Shown one piece after another: positions 23,280 to 36,900 of a DNA stretch of 64,000 nt. This stretch comes from Silene latifolia (Eukaryota; Streptophyta; Magnoliopsida; Caryophyllales; Caryophyllaceae), in contig NC_133537.1 in the NCBI RefSeq assembly GCF_048544455.1, positions 2,525,807 through 2,589,806 on the forward strand. Reading direction: 5' to 3'. Every line of letters starts with the position of its first letter. Within the stretch, counting starts at the first letter, position 1. The position numbers and the translations under genes were made by a program. A model generated the notes under the pieces. That model was not told the DNA's origin and searched no databases. It saw nothing but the letters and a program-made list of their open reading frames with translations.

Positions 23280-24960
23280 TCAAATAGCGAGCTTTAACAC
23301 ATTTTTCACGATAATCCGAGTTTCGGCTAATGCTCGTTTGTGGCACACCGGCACCCCCAAATGTCTTCCGTTGGTGCTCAAACTTTGCGTGGCCGCTTTA
23401 TCTGACCCGGGGAACTTTCTAAATGATTTCCGGAGAATTTTGTTCCGGGACCCTGGAATCCCGAAAAACCGTGTATTTATACACTTCAATTTCAGCCGTT
23501 CGGAAGGTCGTACCTCTGTTTCTTTTTCTCCCTGTTTTTCAATCATCCGTCTGAGCTCATTTCAGGAATCAACCAGTTCGATTTCAGGAATCAACCTGTT
23601 CAATTTCAGCCTCAAATAACGAGCTTTAACACATTTTTCACGATAATCCGAGTTTCGGCGAATGCCGGCCAGGCACACCGGCACCCCCAAATGTCTTCCG
23701 TTGGTGCTCAAACTTTGCATGGCCGCTTTATCTGACCCGAAGAACTTTCTATGTGATTTCCGAAGATTTTTGTTCGGAGATACCGAAATCCCGAAAAACC
23801 GTGTATTATACACTTTAATTTCAGCCGTTCGGAAGGTCGTAACGGACCCTGTTTCTTTTTCTCCCTGTTTTTCAATCACGCTTCCGAGCTCATTTCAGGA
23901 ATTAACCCGTTCGATTTCAGGAATCAACCTGTTCGATTTCAGCCTTAAATAACGAGCTTTAACACACTTTTCACGATAATCCGAGTTTCGGCGAATGCTG
24001 GTTTGTGGCACACCGGCACCCCCAAATGTCTTCCGTTGGTGCTCAAACTTTGCGCGGCCGCTTTATTGGACCCGAGGAACTTTCTATGTGATTTCCGGAG
24101 AATTTTGTTCCGGGACCCCGAAATCCCGAAAAACCGTGTATTATATACGCTTCAATTTCAGCCGTTCGGAAGGTCGTACCGGAACCCCTTTTCTTTTTCT
24201 CCGTGTTTAACAATCACGCGTCCGAGCTCATTTCAGGAATCAACCTGTTCGATTTCAGCCTCAAATAGCGAGCTTTAACACATTTTTCACGATAATCCGA
24301 GTTTCGGCTAATGCTCGTTTGTGGCACACCGGCACCCCCAAATGTCTTCCGTTGGTGCTCAAACTTTGCGTGGCCGCTTTATCTGACCCGGGGAACTTTC
24401 TAAATGATTTCCGGAGAATTTTGTTCCGGGACCCTGGAATCCCGAAAAACCGTGTATTATACACTTCAATTTCAAATTGTTCGGAAGGTCGTACCTCTGT
24501 TTCTTTTTCCCCTGTTTTTCAATCATCCGTCCGAGCTCATTTCAGAATCAGCCCGTTCGATTTCGGGAATCAACCCGTTCGATTTCACCTCAAATAACGA
24601 GCTTTAACACATTTTTCACGATAATCCGAGTTTGGCGAATGCCGGCCAGGCACACCGCACCCCCAAATGTCTTCCGTTGGTGCTCAAACTTTGCATGACC
24701 GCTTTATCGACCCAAGAACTTTCTATGTGATTTCCAAGATTTTTGTTCCGGACACCGAAATCCCGAAAAACCGTGTATTATACACTTTAATTTCAACCGT
24801 TCGGAAGGTCGATCTGGGACCTCGTTTCTTTTTTCTCCTGTTTTTCAATCACGCCCGAGCTCATTTCAGAATCAACCCGTTCGATTTCGGAATCAACCCG
24901 CTCGATTTCAAATTTTAAATAACGAGCTTTAACACATTTTTTACGATAATCCGAGTTTCG
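23280..24960 (+). repeat. Local three-monomer duplication (~984-bp period)
   Basis: Rare variants repeat in the same order about 984 bp apart. CAAATAGCGAGC occurs at 23281 and 24265. GCTAATGCTCGTTTGTGG and CCCGGGGAACTTTCTAAATG follow in each. The unusual GAATGCCGGCCAGGCACAC follows at about 23660 and 24638. These variants are otherwise rare in the array, so this looks like a recent duplication by unequal exchange. A related monomer with TTTGCGCGGCCGC appears at 21770 and 24050, 2280 bp apart. Confidence 0.75.
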
Positions 24961-27900
24961 CGAATCTTTGGTTTGTGGCACACCGGCACCCCCAAATATC
25001 TTCCGTTAGTGCTCAAACTTTGCGTGGCCGCTTTATCTGACCCGAGGAACTTTCTATGTGATTTCCAGGAGAATTTTGTTCGGGGACCCCGAAATCCCAA
25101 AATCGTGTATTATACACTTCAATTTTAGTTGGAAGGTCGTGAGGGACCTGTTTATTTTTCTCCTTGTTTTTCAATCACGCGTCCGAGCTCATTTTCAGGA
25201 ATCAACCTGTTCGATTTCAGCCTCAAATAACGAGCTTTAACACACTTTTCACGATAATCCGAGTTTGGCGAATCTTTGGTTTGTGGCACACCGGCACCCC
25301 CAAATGTTTTCCGTTGGTGCTCAAACTTTGTGTGGCCGCTTTATTTGACCCGAGGAACTTTCTATGAAATTTTCGGAGATTTTTTTTCCGAGACTCCGGA
25401 ATCCCGAAAAACCGTATATTATACACTTCAATTTCAGCCGTTCGGAAGGTCGTACCGGACCCTGTTTCTTTTTCTCCCTATTTATCAATCACACTTCCGA
25501 GCTCATTTCAGGAATCAACCTGTTCGATTTCAGCCTCAAATAACGAGCTTTAACACATTTTTCACGATAATCCGAGTTTCAGCTAATGCTGGTTTGTGGC
25601 ACACCGGCACCCCCAAATGTTTTCCGTTGGTGCTCAAACTTTGCGTGGCCGCTTTATCTGACCAGAGAACTTTCTATATGATTTCCGGAGAATTTTTTTA
25701 TGGGACCCCGGAATCCCGAAAAACCGTGTATTATACACTTCAATTTCAGCCGTTCGGAAGGTCGTACCGGATCCTGTTTCTTTTTTCTCTGTTTTTCAAT
25801 CACGCTTCTGAGCTCATTTCAGGAATCAACCCGTTTGATTTCAGGAATCAACCTGTTCGATTTCAGCCTTAAATAACGAGGTTTAACACATTTTTCACGA
25901 TAATCCGAGTTTCAGCGAATGCTAGTTTGTGGCACACCGGCTCCCCCGAATGTCTTCCGTTACTGCTCAAACTTTGCATGGCCGCTTTATCTGACCCGAG
26001 GAACTTTCTATGTGATTTCCGAAGAATTTTGTTCCGGGACCCCGAAATCCCGAAAAATCGTGTATTATATACACTTCAATTTCAGCCGTTCGGAAGGTCG
26101 TACCGGACCCTGTTTATTTTTCTCCCTATTTTTCAATCACGCGCCTGAGCTTATTTCAGGAATCAACCTCTTCGATTTCAGCCTCAAATAACGAGCTTTA
26201 ACACATTTTTCACGATAATCCGAGTTTCAATGAATGCTAGTTTGTAGCACACCGGCACCCCCAAATCTCTTCTGTTGGTGCTCAAACTTTGCGTGGCCGC
26301 TTTATTTGACCCAAGGAACTTTCTATGTAATTTCCGGAGAATTTTTTTCCGGGACCCCGGAATTTTGAAAAACCGTGTATTATACACTTTAATTTCAGCC
26401 GTTCGGAAGGTCGTACCGGACCCTGTTTTTTTTTCTCCCTGTTTTTCAATCACGCTTCCGAGCTCATTTCAGGAATAAACCCGTTCGATTTCAGGAATCA
26501 ACCCGTTCGATTTCAGCCTTAAATAACGAGTTTTAACACATTTTTCACGATAATCCGAGTTTTGCGAATCTTTGGTTTGTGGCACACCGGCACCCCAAAT
26601 GTCTTCCGTTAGTGCTCAAACTTTGCGTGGCCGCTTTGTCGGACCCGAGGAACTTTCTATATGATTTCCGAAGAATTTTGTTAGGGACTCAAATCCCGAA
26701 AAAACCGTGTATTATACACTTCAATTTGACCGTTCGGAAGGTCGCATCGGACCCTGTTTATTTTTCTCCCTGTTTTTCAATCACGCGTCCGAGCTTATTT
26801 CAGAATCAACCCGTTCGATTTTGACCTCAAATAACGAGCTTTAACACACTTTTCACGATAATCCGAGTTTGGCGAATCTTTGGTTTCAGGCACATCGGCA
26901 CCCGCAAATGTCTTCCGTTGGTGCTCAAACTTTGTGTGGCCGATTTATTTGACCCGAGGAAATTTCTATGAAATTTCCGGATAATTTTTTTCCGGGTCTC
27001 CGGAATCCCGAAAAACCGTGTATTATACACTTCAATTTCAGTCGTTCGGAAGGTCGTACGAGACCCTGTTTCTTTTTCTCCCTGTTTTTCAATCATGCAT
27101 CCGAGCTCATTTCAGGAATCAACCCGTTCGATTTAAGGAATCAACCTGTTCGATTTCAGCCTCAAATAACGAGCTTTAACACATTTTTCACGATAATCCG
27201 ATTTTCGGCGAATGCTGGTTTGTGGCACACCGGCACCCCCAAATGTCTTCCGTTGGTGCTCAAACATTGCGTGGCCGCTTTATCTGACCCGAGGAACTTT
27301 CTATATGATTTCCGAAAAAAAAATTTCCGGGACCCCGGAATCCCGAAAAACCGTGTATTATACACTTCAATTTCAGCCGTTCGGAAGGTCGTACCGGATC
27401 CTGTTTCTTTTTCTCCCTGTTTTTCAATCACGCTTCTGAGCTCATTTCAGGAATCAACCCGTTCGCTTTCGGAATCAACCTTTTCGATTTACCTTAAATA
27501 ACGAGGTTTAACACATTTTTCACGATAATCCGAGTTTCGGCGAATGCTGGTTTGTGACACACCGGCACCCCCAAATGTCTTCCGTTAGTGCTCAAACTTT
27601 GCGTGGCCGCTTTATCTGACCCGAGGAACTTTTTATGTGATTTCCGAAGAATTTTGTACCGGGACCCCGAAATCCCGAAAAACCGTGTATTATATACACT
27701 TCAATTTCGGTCGTTCGTAAGGTCGTACCGGACCCTGTTTCTTTTTCTCATTGTTTTTCAATCATCCGTCTGAGCTCATTTCAGGAATCAACCTGTTCGA
27801 TTTAAGGAATCAACCTGTTCGATTTCAGCATCAAATAACGAGCTTTAACACATTTTTCACGATAATCCGAGTTTCGGCGAATGCTGGTTTGTTGCACACC

Positions 27901-30900
27901 GGTACCCCCAAATGTCTTCCGTTGGTGCTCACACTTTGCGTGGCCGCTTTATCTGACCCGAGGAACTTTCTTTATAATTTCCGGAGAATTTTTTTCCGGG
28001 ACCCCGGAATCCTGAAAAACCGTGTATTATACACTTTAATTTCAGCCGTTCGGAAGGTCGTACCGGACCCTGTTTCTTTTTCTCCCTGTTTTTCAATCAC
28101 GCTTCCAAGCTCATTTCAGGAATCAACCCGTTCGATTTCAGAAATCAACCCGTTCGATTTCAGCCTTAAATAACGAGTTTTAACACATTTTTCACGACAA
28201 TCCGAGTTTCGGCGAATGCTGGTTTGTGGCACACCGGCACCCCCAAATGTCTTCCGTTGGTGCTCAAACTTTGTGTGGCCGCTTTATTTGACCTGAGGAA
28301 CTTTCTATGAAATTTCCGGAGAATTTTTTTCCGGGACTCCGGAATCCCGAAAAACCGTGTATTATACACTTTAATTTCAGCCGTTCGGAAGGTCGTACCG
28401 GACCCTGTTTCTTTTTCTCCCTGTTTATCAATCACGCTTCCGCGCTCATTTCAGGAATCAACCCGTTCGATTTCAGAAATCAACCTGTTGGATTTCAGCC
28501 TCAAATAACGAGCTTTAACACATTTTTCACGATAATCCGAGTTTCGGCGAATGTTGGTTTGTGGCACATCGGCACCCCCAAATGTCTTCCGTTGGTTCTC
28601 AAACTTTGCGTGGCCGCTTTATCTGACCCGAGGAACTTTCTATATGATTTCCGGAGAATTTTTTTTAGGGACCTAATCCCGAAAAACCGTGTATTATACA
28701 CTTCAATTTTTGATTCGAAAGGTCGTACCGGAAACTGTTTCTTTTTCTCCCTGTTTTTCAATCACGCTTCCGAGCTCATTTCAGGAATCAAACCGTTCGA
28801 TTTCAGGAATCAACCTGTTCAATTTCAGCCTTAAATAACGAGCTTTATCACATTTTTCACGATAATCCGAGTTTTGGCGAATCTTTGGTTTGTGGCACAC
28901 CGGCACCCCCAAATGTCTTACGTTAGTGCTCAAACTTTGCGTGGCCGCTTTATCTGACCCGAGGAACTTTCTATGTGATTTCGGAGAATTTTGTTAGGGA
29001 CTAAATCCCGAAAAACCGTGTATTATACACTTCAATTTCAGCCGCTCGGAAGGTCGTCACAGGACCCCTGTTTATTTTTCTCCTGTTTTTCAATCACGCG
29101 TCGAGCTCATTTCGGGAATCAACCTATTCGATTTGACCTCAAATAACGAGCTTTAACACACTTTTCACGATAATCCGAGGTTCGGCGAATGCTGGTTGTG
29201 GCACACCGGCACCCCCAAATGTCTTCCGTTAGTGCTCAAACTTTGCGTGGCCGCTTTATCAGACCCGAGGAACTTTCTATGTGATTTCGGAGAATTTTGT
29301 TAGGGACCCGAAATCCCGAAAAACCGTGTATTATACACTTCAATTTCACCGTTCGGAAGGTAAATCTTTGGACCCCGTTTCTTTTTGTCCCCTGTTTTTC
29401 AATCACGCTTCCGAGCTCATTTCAGAATCAACCCGTTCGATTTCAGGAATCAACCTTGATTCGATTTGACCTCAAATAACGAGTTTTAACACATTTTTCA
29501 CGATAATCCGAGTTTCGGCTAATCTTTGGTTTGTGGCACACCGCACCCTAAATGTCTTCCGTTGGTGCTCAAACTTTGCGTGGCCGCTTTATCTCGACAC
29601 GAGGAACTTTCTATATGATTTCCGGAGAATTTTGTTAGGGACCCGGAATCCCGAAAAACCGTGTATTATACACTTCAATTTCAATTAGTTCGGAAGGTCG
29701 TACCTCATTTCTTTTTCTCCCTTTTTTTCAATCATCCGTCTGAGCTCATTTCAGGAATCAACCCGTTCGATTTCAGGAATCAACCTGTTCGATTTCAGCC
29801 TCAAATAACGAGCTTTAACACATTTTTCACGATAATCCGAGTTTCGGCGAATGCCGGTTTGTGGCACACCGGCACCCCCAAATGTCTTCCGTTGGTGCTC
29901 AAACTTTGCATGGCCGCTTTATCTGACCCGAAGAACTTTCTATGTGATTTCCGAAGATTTTGTTAAAGGGACACGAAATCCCGAAAAACCGTGTATTAAT
30001 CACTTTAATTTCAGCCGTTCGGAAGGTCGTGCAGGACCCTGTTTCTTTTTCTCCCCGTTTTTCAATCACGCTTCCGAGCTCATTTCAGGAATCAACCCGT
30101 TCGATTTCAGCCTTAAATAACGAGCTTTAACACATTTTTCACGATAATCCGAGTTTCGCGAATCTTTGGTTTGTGGCACACCGGCACCCCCAAATGTCTT
30201 CCGTTAGTGCTCAAACTTTGCGTGGCCGCTTTATCTGACCCGAGGAACTTTCTATGTGATTTCCGGAGAATTTTGTTCTGGGACCCCGAAATCCCGAAAA
30301 ACCGTATATTATACACTTCAATTTCGTAGTTGGAAGGTAAATGACAGGACCTGTTTATTTTTCTCCTGTTTTTCAATCACGCGTCCGAGCTCATTTCAGA
30401 ATCAACCTTTGTTCGATTTGACCTCAAATAACGAGCTTTAACACACTTTTCACGATAATCCGAGTTTCGGCGAATCTTTGGTTTGTGGCACCAAGCACCC
30501 CCAAATGTCTTCCGTTGGTGCTCAAACTTTGTGTGGCCGCTTTATTTGACCCGAGGAACTTTCTATGAAATTTTCGGAGATTTTTTTAGGGACTCAGGAA
30601 TCCCGAAAAACCGTGTATTATACACTTCAATTTCGGCCGTTCGGAAGGTCGCAGGACCTGTTTCTTTTTCTCCTGTTTATCAATCACGCTTCCGAGCTCA
30701 TTTCAGGAATCAACCTGTTCGATTTCACCTCAAATAACGAGCTTTAACACATTTTTCACGATAATCCGAGTTTCGGTGAATCTTTGTTTTGCACACACAA
30801 GCACCCCAAATGTCTTCCGTTGGTGCTAAACGTTGCGTGGCCGCTTTATCGACCCGAGGAACTTTCTATATGATTTAGGAGACTTTTTTCCGGGACCAAT

Positions 30901-33900
30901 TCAGAAAAACCGTGTATTATACACTTCAATTTCCCCGTTCGGAAGGTAAATCTAGGATCTGTTTCTTTTTCTCCTGTTTTTCAATCACGCTTCCGAGCTC
31001 ATTTCGAAATCAACCGTTCGATTTGGAATCAACTGTTCGATTTGACCTTAAATAACGAGCTTTAACACATTTTTCACGATAATCCGAGTTTCGGCGAATG
31101 CTGGTTTGTGGCACACCGGCACCCCCAAATGTCTTACGTTAGTGCTCAAACTTTGCGTGGCCGCTTTATCTGACCCGAGGAACATTCATGTGATTTCCGG
31201 AGAATTTTGTTCCGGGACTCCGAAATCCCGAAAAACCGTGTATTATACACTTCAATTTCAGCCGTTCGGAAGGTCGTACCGGACCCTGTTTATTTTTCTC
31301 CCTGTTTTTCAATCACGCGTCTGAGCTCATTTCAGGAATCAACCTGTTCGATTTGAGCCTCAAATAACGAGCTTTAACACATATTTCACGATAATCCGAG
31401 TTTGGCGAATCTTTGGTTTGGCACACCGGCACCCCCAAATGTCTTCCGTTAGTGCTCAAACTTTGCGTGGCCGCTTTATATGACCCGAGGAACTTTCTAT
31501 GTGATTTACGGAGAATTTTGTTAGGGACCCGAAATCCCGAAAAACCGTGTATTATACACTTCAATTTCAGCCGTTCGGAAGGTCGTACCGGACCCTGTTT
31601 CTTTTTCTCCTTGTTTTTCAATCACGCTTCCGAGCTCATTTCAGGAATCAACCAGTTCGATATCAGCCTCAAATAACGAGTTTTAACACATTTTTCACGA
31701 TAATCCGAGTTTCGGCTAATGCTGGTTTGTGGCACACCGGCACCCCCAAATGTCTTCCGTTGGTGCTCAAACTTTGCGTGGCCGCTTTATCTGACCCAAG
31801 GAACTTTCTATATGATTTAAGGAGAATTTTTTTCCGGGACCCCGTAATCCCGAAAAACCGTGTATTATACACTTCAATTTCAGCCGTTCGGAAGGTCGTA
31901 CCGGATCCTGTTTCTTTTTCTCCCTGTTTTTCAATCACGCTTCCGAGCTCATTTCAGGAATCAACCCGTTCGATTTCAGGAATCAACCTGTTCGATTTCA
32001 GCCTTAAATAACGAGCTTTAACACATTTTTCACGATAATCCGAGTTTCGGCGAATGCTGGTTTGTGGCACACCGGCACCCCCAAATGTCTTACGTTAGTG
32101 CTCAAACTTTGCGTGGCCGCTTTATTTGACCCGAGGAACATTCATGTGATTTCCGGAGAATTTTGTTCAGGGACTCGAAATCCCAGCAAAACCGTGTATT
32201 ATACACTTCAATTTCACCGTTCGGAAGGTAAACAGGACCCTGTTTATTTTTCTCCTGTTTTTCAATCACGCGTCGATTTCATTTCAGGAATCAACTTTGT
32301 TCGATTTGACCTCAAATAACGAGCTTTAACACATATTTCACGATAATCCGAGTTTCGGCGAATCTTTGGTTTGTGGCACACCAAGCACCCCCAAATGTCT
32401 TCCGTTAGTGCTCAAACTTTGCGTGGCCGCTTTATCTGACCCGAGGAACTTTCTATGTGATTTCGGAGAATTTTGTTAGGGACCCCGAAATCGAAAAACC
32501 GTGTATTATACACTTCAATTTGACCGTTCGGAAGGTCGTCAGGATCTGTTTCTTTTCTCCTGTTTTTCAATCACGCTTCCGAGCTCATTTGGGAATCAAC
32601 CCGTTCGATTTCAGGAATAAACCTGTTCGATTTCAACCTCAAATAACGAGTTTTAACACATTTTTCACGATAATCCGAGTTTCGGCTAATCTTTGGTTTG
32701 TGGCACACCGGCACCCCAAATGTCTTCCGTTGGTGCTCAAACTTTGCGTGGCCGCTTTATCTGACACGAGGAACTTTCTATATGATTTCCGGAGAATTTT
32801 GTTAGGGACCACGGAATCCCAAAACCGTGTATTATACACTTCAATTTCGGTAAACCGTTCGGAAGGTCGTACCTCTGTTTCTTTTTCTCCTTTTTTTCAA
32901 TCCTCCGCCTTTGAGCTCATTTCAGGGAATCAACCCGTTCGATTTCGGGAATCAACTGTTCGATTTGACCTCAAATAACGAGCTTTAACACATTTTCACG
33001 ATAATCGGAGTTTCGGCGAATGCTGGTTTGTGGCACATCGGCACCCCAAATGTCTTCCGTTGGTGCTCAAACTTTGCATGGCCGCTTTATCGACCGAAGA
33101 ACTTTCTATGTGATTTTCGAAGATTTTTGTTAGGGACACCGAAATCCCGAAAAACCGTGTATTAATCACTTTAATTTCGGCCCGTTCGGAAGGTCGTGCG
33201 GGACCTGTTTCTTTTTCTCCCGTTTTTCAATCACGCTTCCGAGCTCATTTCAGGAATCAACCCGTTCGATTTCAGCCTTAAATAACGAGCTTTAACACAT
33301 TTTTCACGATAATCCGAGTTTCGGCGAATCTTGGTTTGTGGCACACCGCACCCCAAATGTCTTCCGTTAGTCTTTGAAACTTTGCGTGGCCGCTTTATCG
33401 ACCCGAGAAACTTTCTATGTGATTTCGGAGAATTTTGTTCGGGGACCCCGAAATCCCGAAAAACCGTGTATTATACACTTCAATTTCGGTAGTTGGAAGG
33501 TCGTCAGGACCTGTTTATTTTTCTCCTGTTTTTCAATCACGCGTCCGAGCTCATTTCAGAATCAACCTGTTCGATTTCAGCCTCAAATAACGAGCTTTAA
33601 CACATTTTTCACGATAATCCGAGTTTCGGCGAATCTTTGGTTTGTGGCACCTGGCAAGCACCCCAAATGTCTTCCGTTGGTGCTCAAACTTTGTGTGGCC
33701 GCTTTATTTGACCCGAGGAACTTTCTATGAAATTTTCGGAGATTTTTTTTCCAGGACTCCGGAATCCCGAAAAACCGTGTATATACACTTCAATTTCAGC
33801 CGTTCGGAAGGTCAATGGGACCCTGTTTCTTTTTCTCCTGTTTATCAATCACGCTTCCGAGCTCATTTCAGGAATCAACTTTGTTCGATTTTCACCTCAA

Positions 33901-36900
33901 ATAACGAGCTTTAACACATTTTCACGATAATTCGAGTTTCGGCGAATCTTTGGTTTGTAACACCGGCACCCCCAAATGTCTTCCGTTGGTGCTAAAACGT
34001 TGCGTGGCCGCTTTATATCGACCCGAGGAACTTTCTATATGATTTCCGGAGAATTTTTTTAGGGACAGATTCAGAAAAACGTGTATTATACACTTCAATT
34101 TCAAACCGTTCGGAAGGTCGTCAGGATCTGTTTCTTTTTCTCCTGTTTTTCAATCACGCTTCGAGCTCATTTGAGAAATCAACCCGTTCGATTTGAGGAA
34201 TCAACCTGTTCGATTTCACCTTAAATAACGAGCTTTAACACATTTTCACGATAATCAGGAGTTTGGCGAATCTTTGGTTTGTGGCACACCGGCACCCCCA
34301 AATGTCTTACGTTAGTGCTCAAACTTTGCGTGGCCGCTTTATCTGACCCGAGGAACATTCATGTGATTTCCGGAGAATTTTGTTCAGGGACTCCGAAATC
34401 CCGAAAAACCGTGTATTATACACTTCAATTTCAGCCGTTCGGAAGGTCGTCTCAGGACCCTGTTTATTTTTCTCCCTGTTTTTCAATCACGCGTCGGAGC
34501 TCATTTCAGAATCAACTTCGATTTCGATTTGACCTCAAATAACGAGCTTTAACACATATTTCACGATAATCCGAGTTTCGGCGAATCTTTGGTTTGTGGC
34601 ACACTGGCACCCCCAAATGTCTTCCGTTAGTGCTCAAACTTTGCGTGGCCGCTTTATCAGACCCGAGGAACTTTCTATGTGATTTCGGAGAATTTTGTTC
34701 GGGACCCGAAATCCCGAAAAACCAGTGTATTATACACTTCAATTTCACCGTTCGGAAGGTCGTACCGGACCCGTTTCTTTTTCTCCCTGTTTTTCAATCA
34801 CGCGTCCGAGCTCATTTTGGAATGAACCGAGTTCGATATCACCTCAAATAACGAGTTTTAACACATTTTTCACAATAATCCGAGTTTCGGCTAATCTTTG
34901 GTTTGTGGCACACGGCACCCCAAATGTCTTCCGTTGGTGCTCAAACTTTGCGTGGCCGCTTATATGACCCAAGGAACTTTCTATATGATTTAAGGAGAAT
35001 TTTTTTTAGGGACCGGAATCCCGAAAAAACCGTGTATTATACACTTCAATTTGAACCGTTCGGAAGGTCGTACCGGATCCTGTTTCTTTTTCTCCCTGTT
35101 TTTCAATCACGCTTCCGAGCTCATTTCAGAATCAACCCGTTCAATTTCGGGAATCAACGTTCGATTTCGATTTCGACCTTAAATAACGAGCTTTAACACA
35201 TTTTTCACGATAATCCGAGTTTCGCGAATCTTTGGTTTGTGGCACACCAAGCACCCCCAAATGTCTTACGTTAGTGCTCAAACTTTGCGTGGCCGCTTTA
35301 TCTGACCCGAGGAACTTATGTGATTTCCGGAGAATTTTGTTAGGGACTCGAAATCCCCAAAACCGTGTATTATACACTTGATTTGGTAGTTCGGAAGGTC
35401 GAGGACCTGTTTATTTTTCTCCCTGTTTATCAATCACGCTTCCGAGCTCATTTCAGGAATCAACCTGTTCGATTTCAGCCTCAAATAACGAGCTTTAACA
35501 CACTTTTCACGATAATCCGAGTTTCGGCGAATGCTGGTTTGTGGCACACCGGCACCCCCAAATGTCTTCCGTTGGTACTCAAACTTTGTGTGGCCGCTTT
35601 ATTTGACCCGAGGAACTTTCTATGAAAGTTTCGGAGATTTTTTTTCCGGGACTCCGGAATCCCGAAAAACCGTGTATTATACACTTCAATTTCAGCCGTT
35701 CGGAAGGTCGTACCGGACCCTGTTTCTTTTTCTCCCTGTTTATCAATCACGCTTCCGAGCTCATTTCAGGAATCAACCTGTTCGATTTGACCTCAAATAA
35801 CGAGCTTTAACACATTTTTCACGATAATTCGAGTTTCGGCGAATCTTTGGTTTGGTACACCGGGCACCCCAAATGTCTTCCGTTGGTGCTAAAACGTTGC
35901 GTGGCCGCTTTATCGACCGAGGAACTTTCTATATGATTTAGGAGAATTTTTTTTAGGGACCGAGTCAGAAAACCGTGTATTATACACTTCAATTTGAGAC
36001 GTTCGGAAGGTCGCCGGATCTGTTTCTTTTTCTCCTGTTTTTCAATCACGCTTCCGAGCTCATTTTCAGAATCAACCCGTTCGATTTCGGAATCAACTTT
36101 GTTCGATTTGACCTTAAATAACGAGCTTTAACACATTTTTCACGATAATCCGAGTTTGGCGAATCTTTGGTTTGTGGCACACCGGCACCCCCAAATGTCT
36201 TACGTTAGTGCTCAAACTTTGCGTGGCCGCTTTATCGACCGAGGAACATTCATGTGATTTCCAGGAGAATTTTGTTAGGGACTCAGAAATCCGAAAAACC
36301 GTGTATTATACACTTCAATTTCAAACCGTTCGGAAGGTCGCACCGGACCTGTTTATTTTTCTCCCGTTTTTCAATCACGCGTCGAGCTCATTTTCAGGAA
36401 TCAACTTTGTTCGATTTGACCTCAAATAACGAGCTTTAACACATATTTCACGATAATCCGAGTTTCGGCGAATCTTTGGTTTGTGGCACACCAAGCACCC
36501 CCAAATGTCTTCCGTTAGTGCTCAAACTTTGCGTGGCCGCTTTATCTGACCGGAGGAACTTTCTATGTGATTTCAGGAGAATTTTGTTCCGGACCCCGAA
36601 ATCCCGAAAAACCGTGTATTATACACTTCAATTTCAGCCGTTCGGAAGGTCGTCATAGGACCGTTTCTTTTTCTCCTGTTTTTCAATCACGCTTCGAGCT
36701 TATTTCGAGGGAATCAACCCGTTCGATTTGAGGAATCAACGATTCGATATCGGACCTCAAATAACGAGTTTTAACACATTTTCACGATAATCGAGTTTCG
36801 GCTAATCTTTGGTTTGTGGCACACCGGCACCCCAAAATGTCTTCCGTTGGTGCTCAAACTTTGCGTGGCCGCTTTATCTGACCCGAGGAACTTTCTATAT

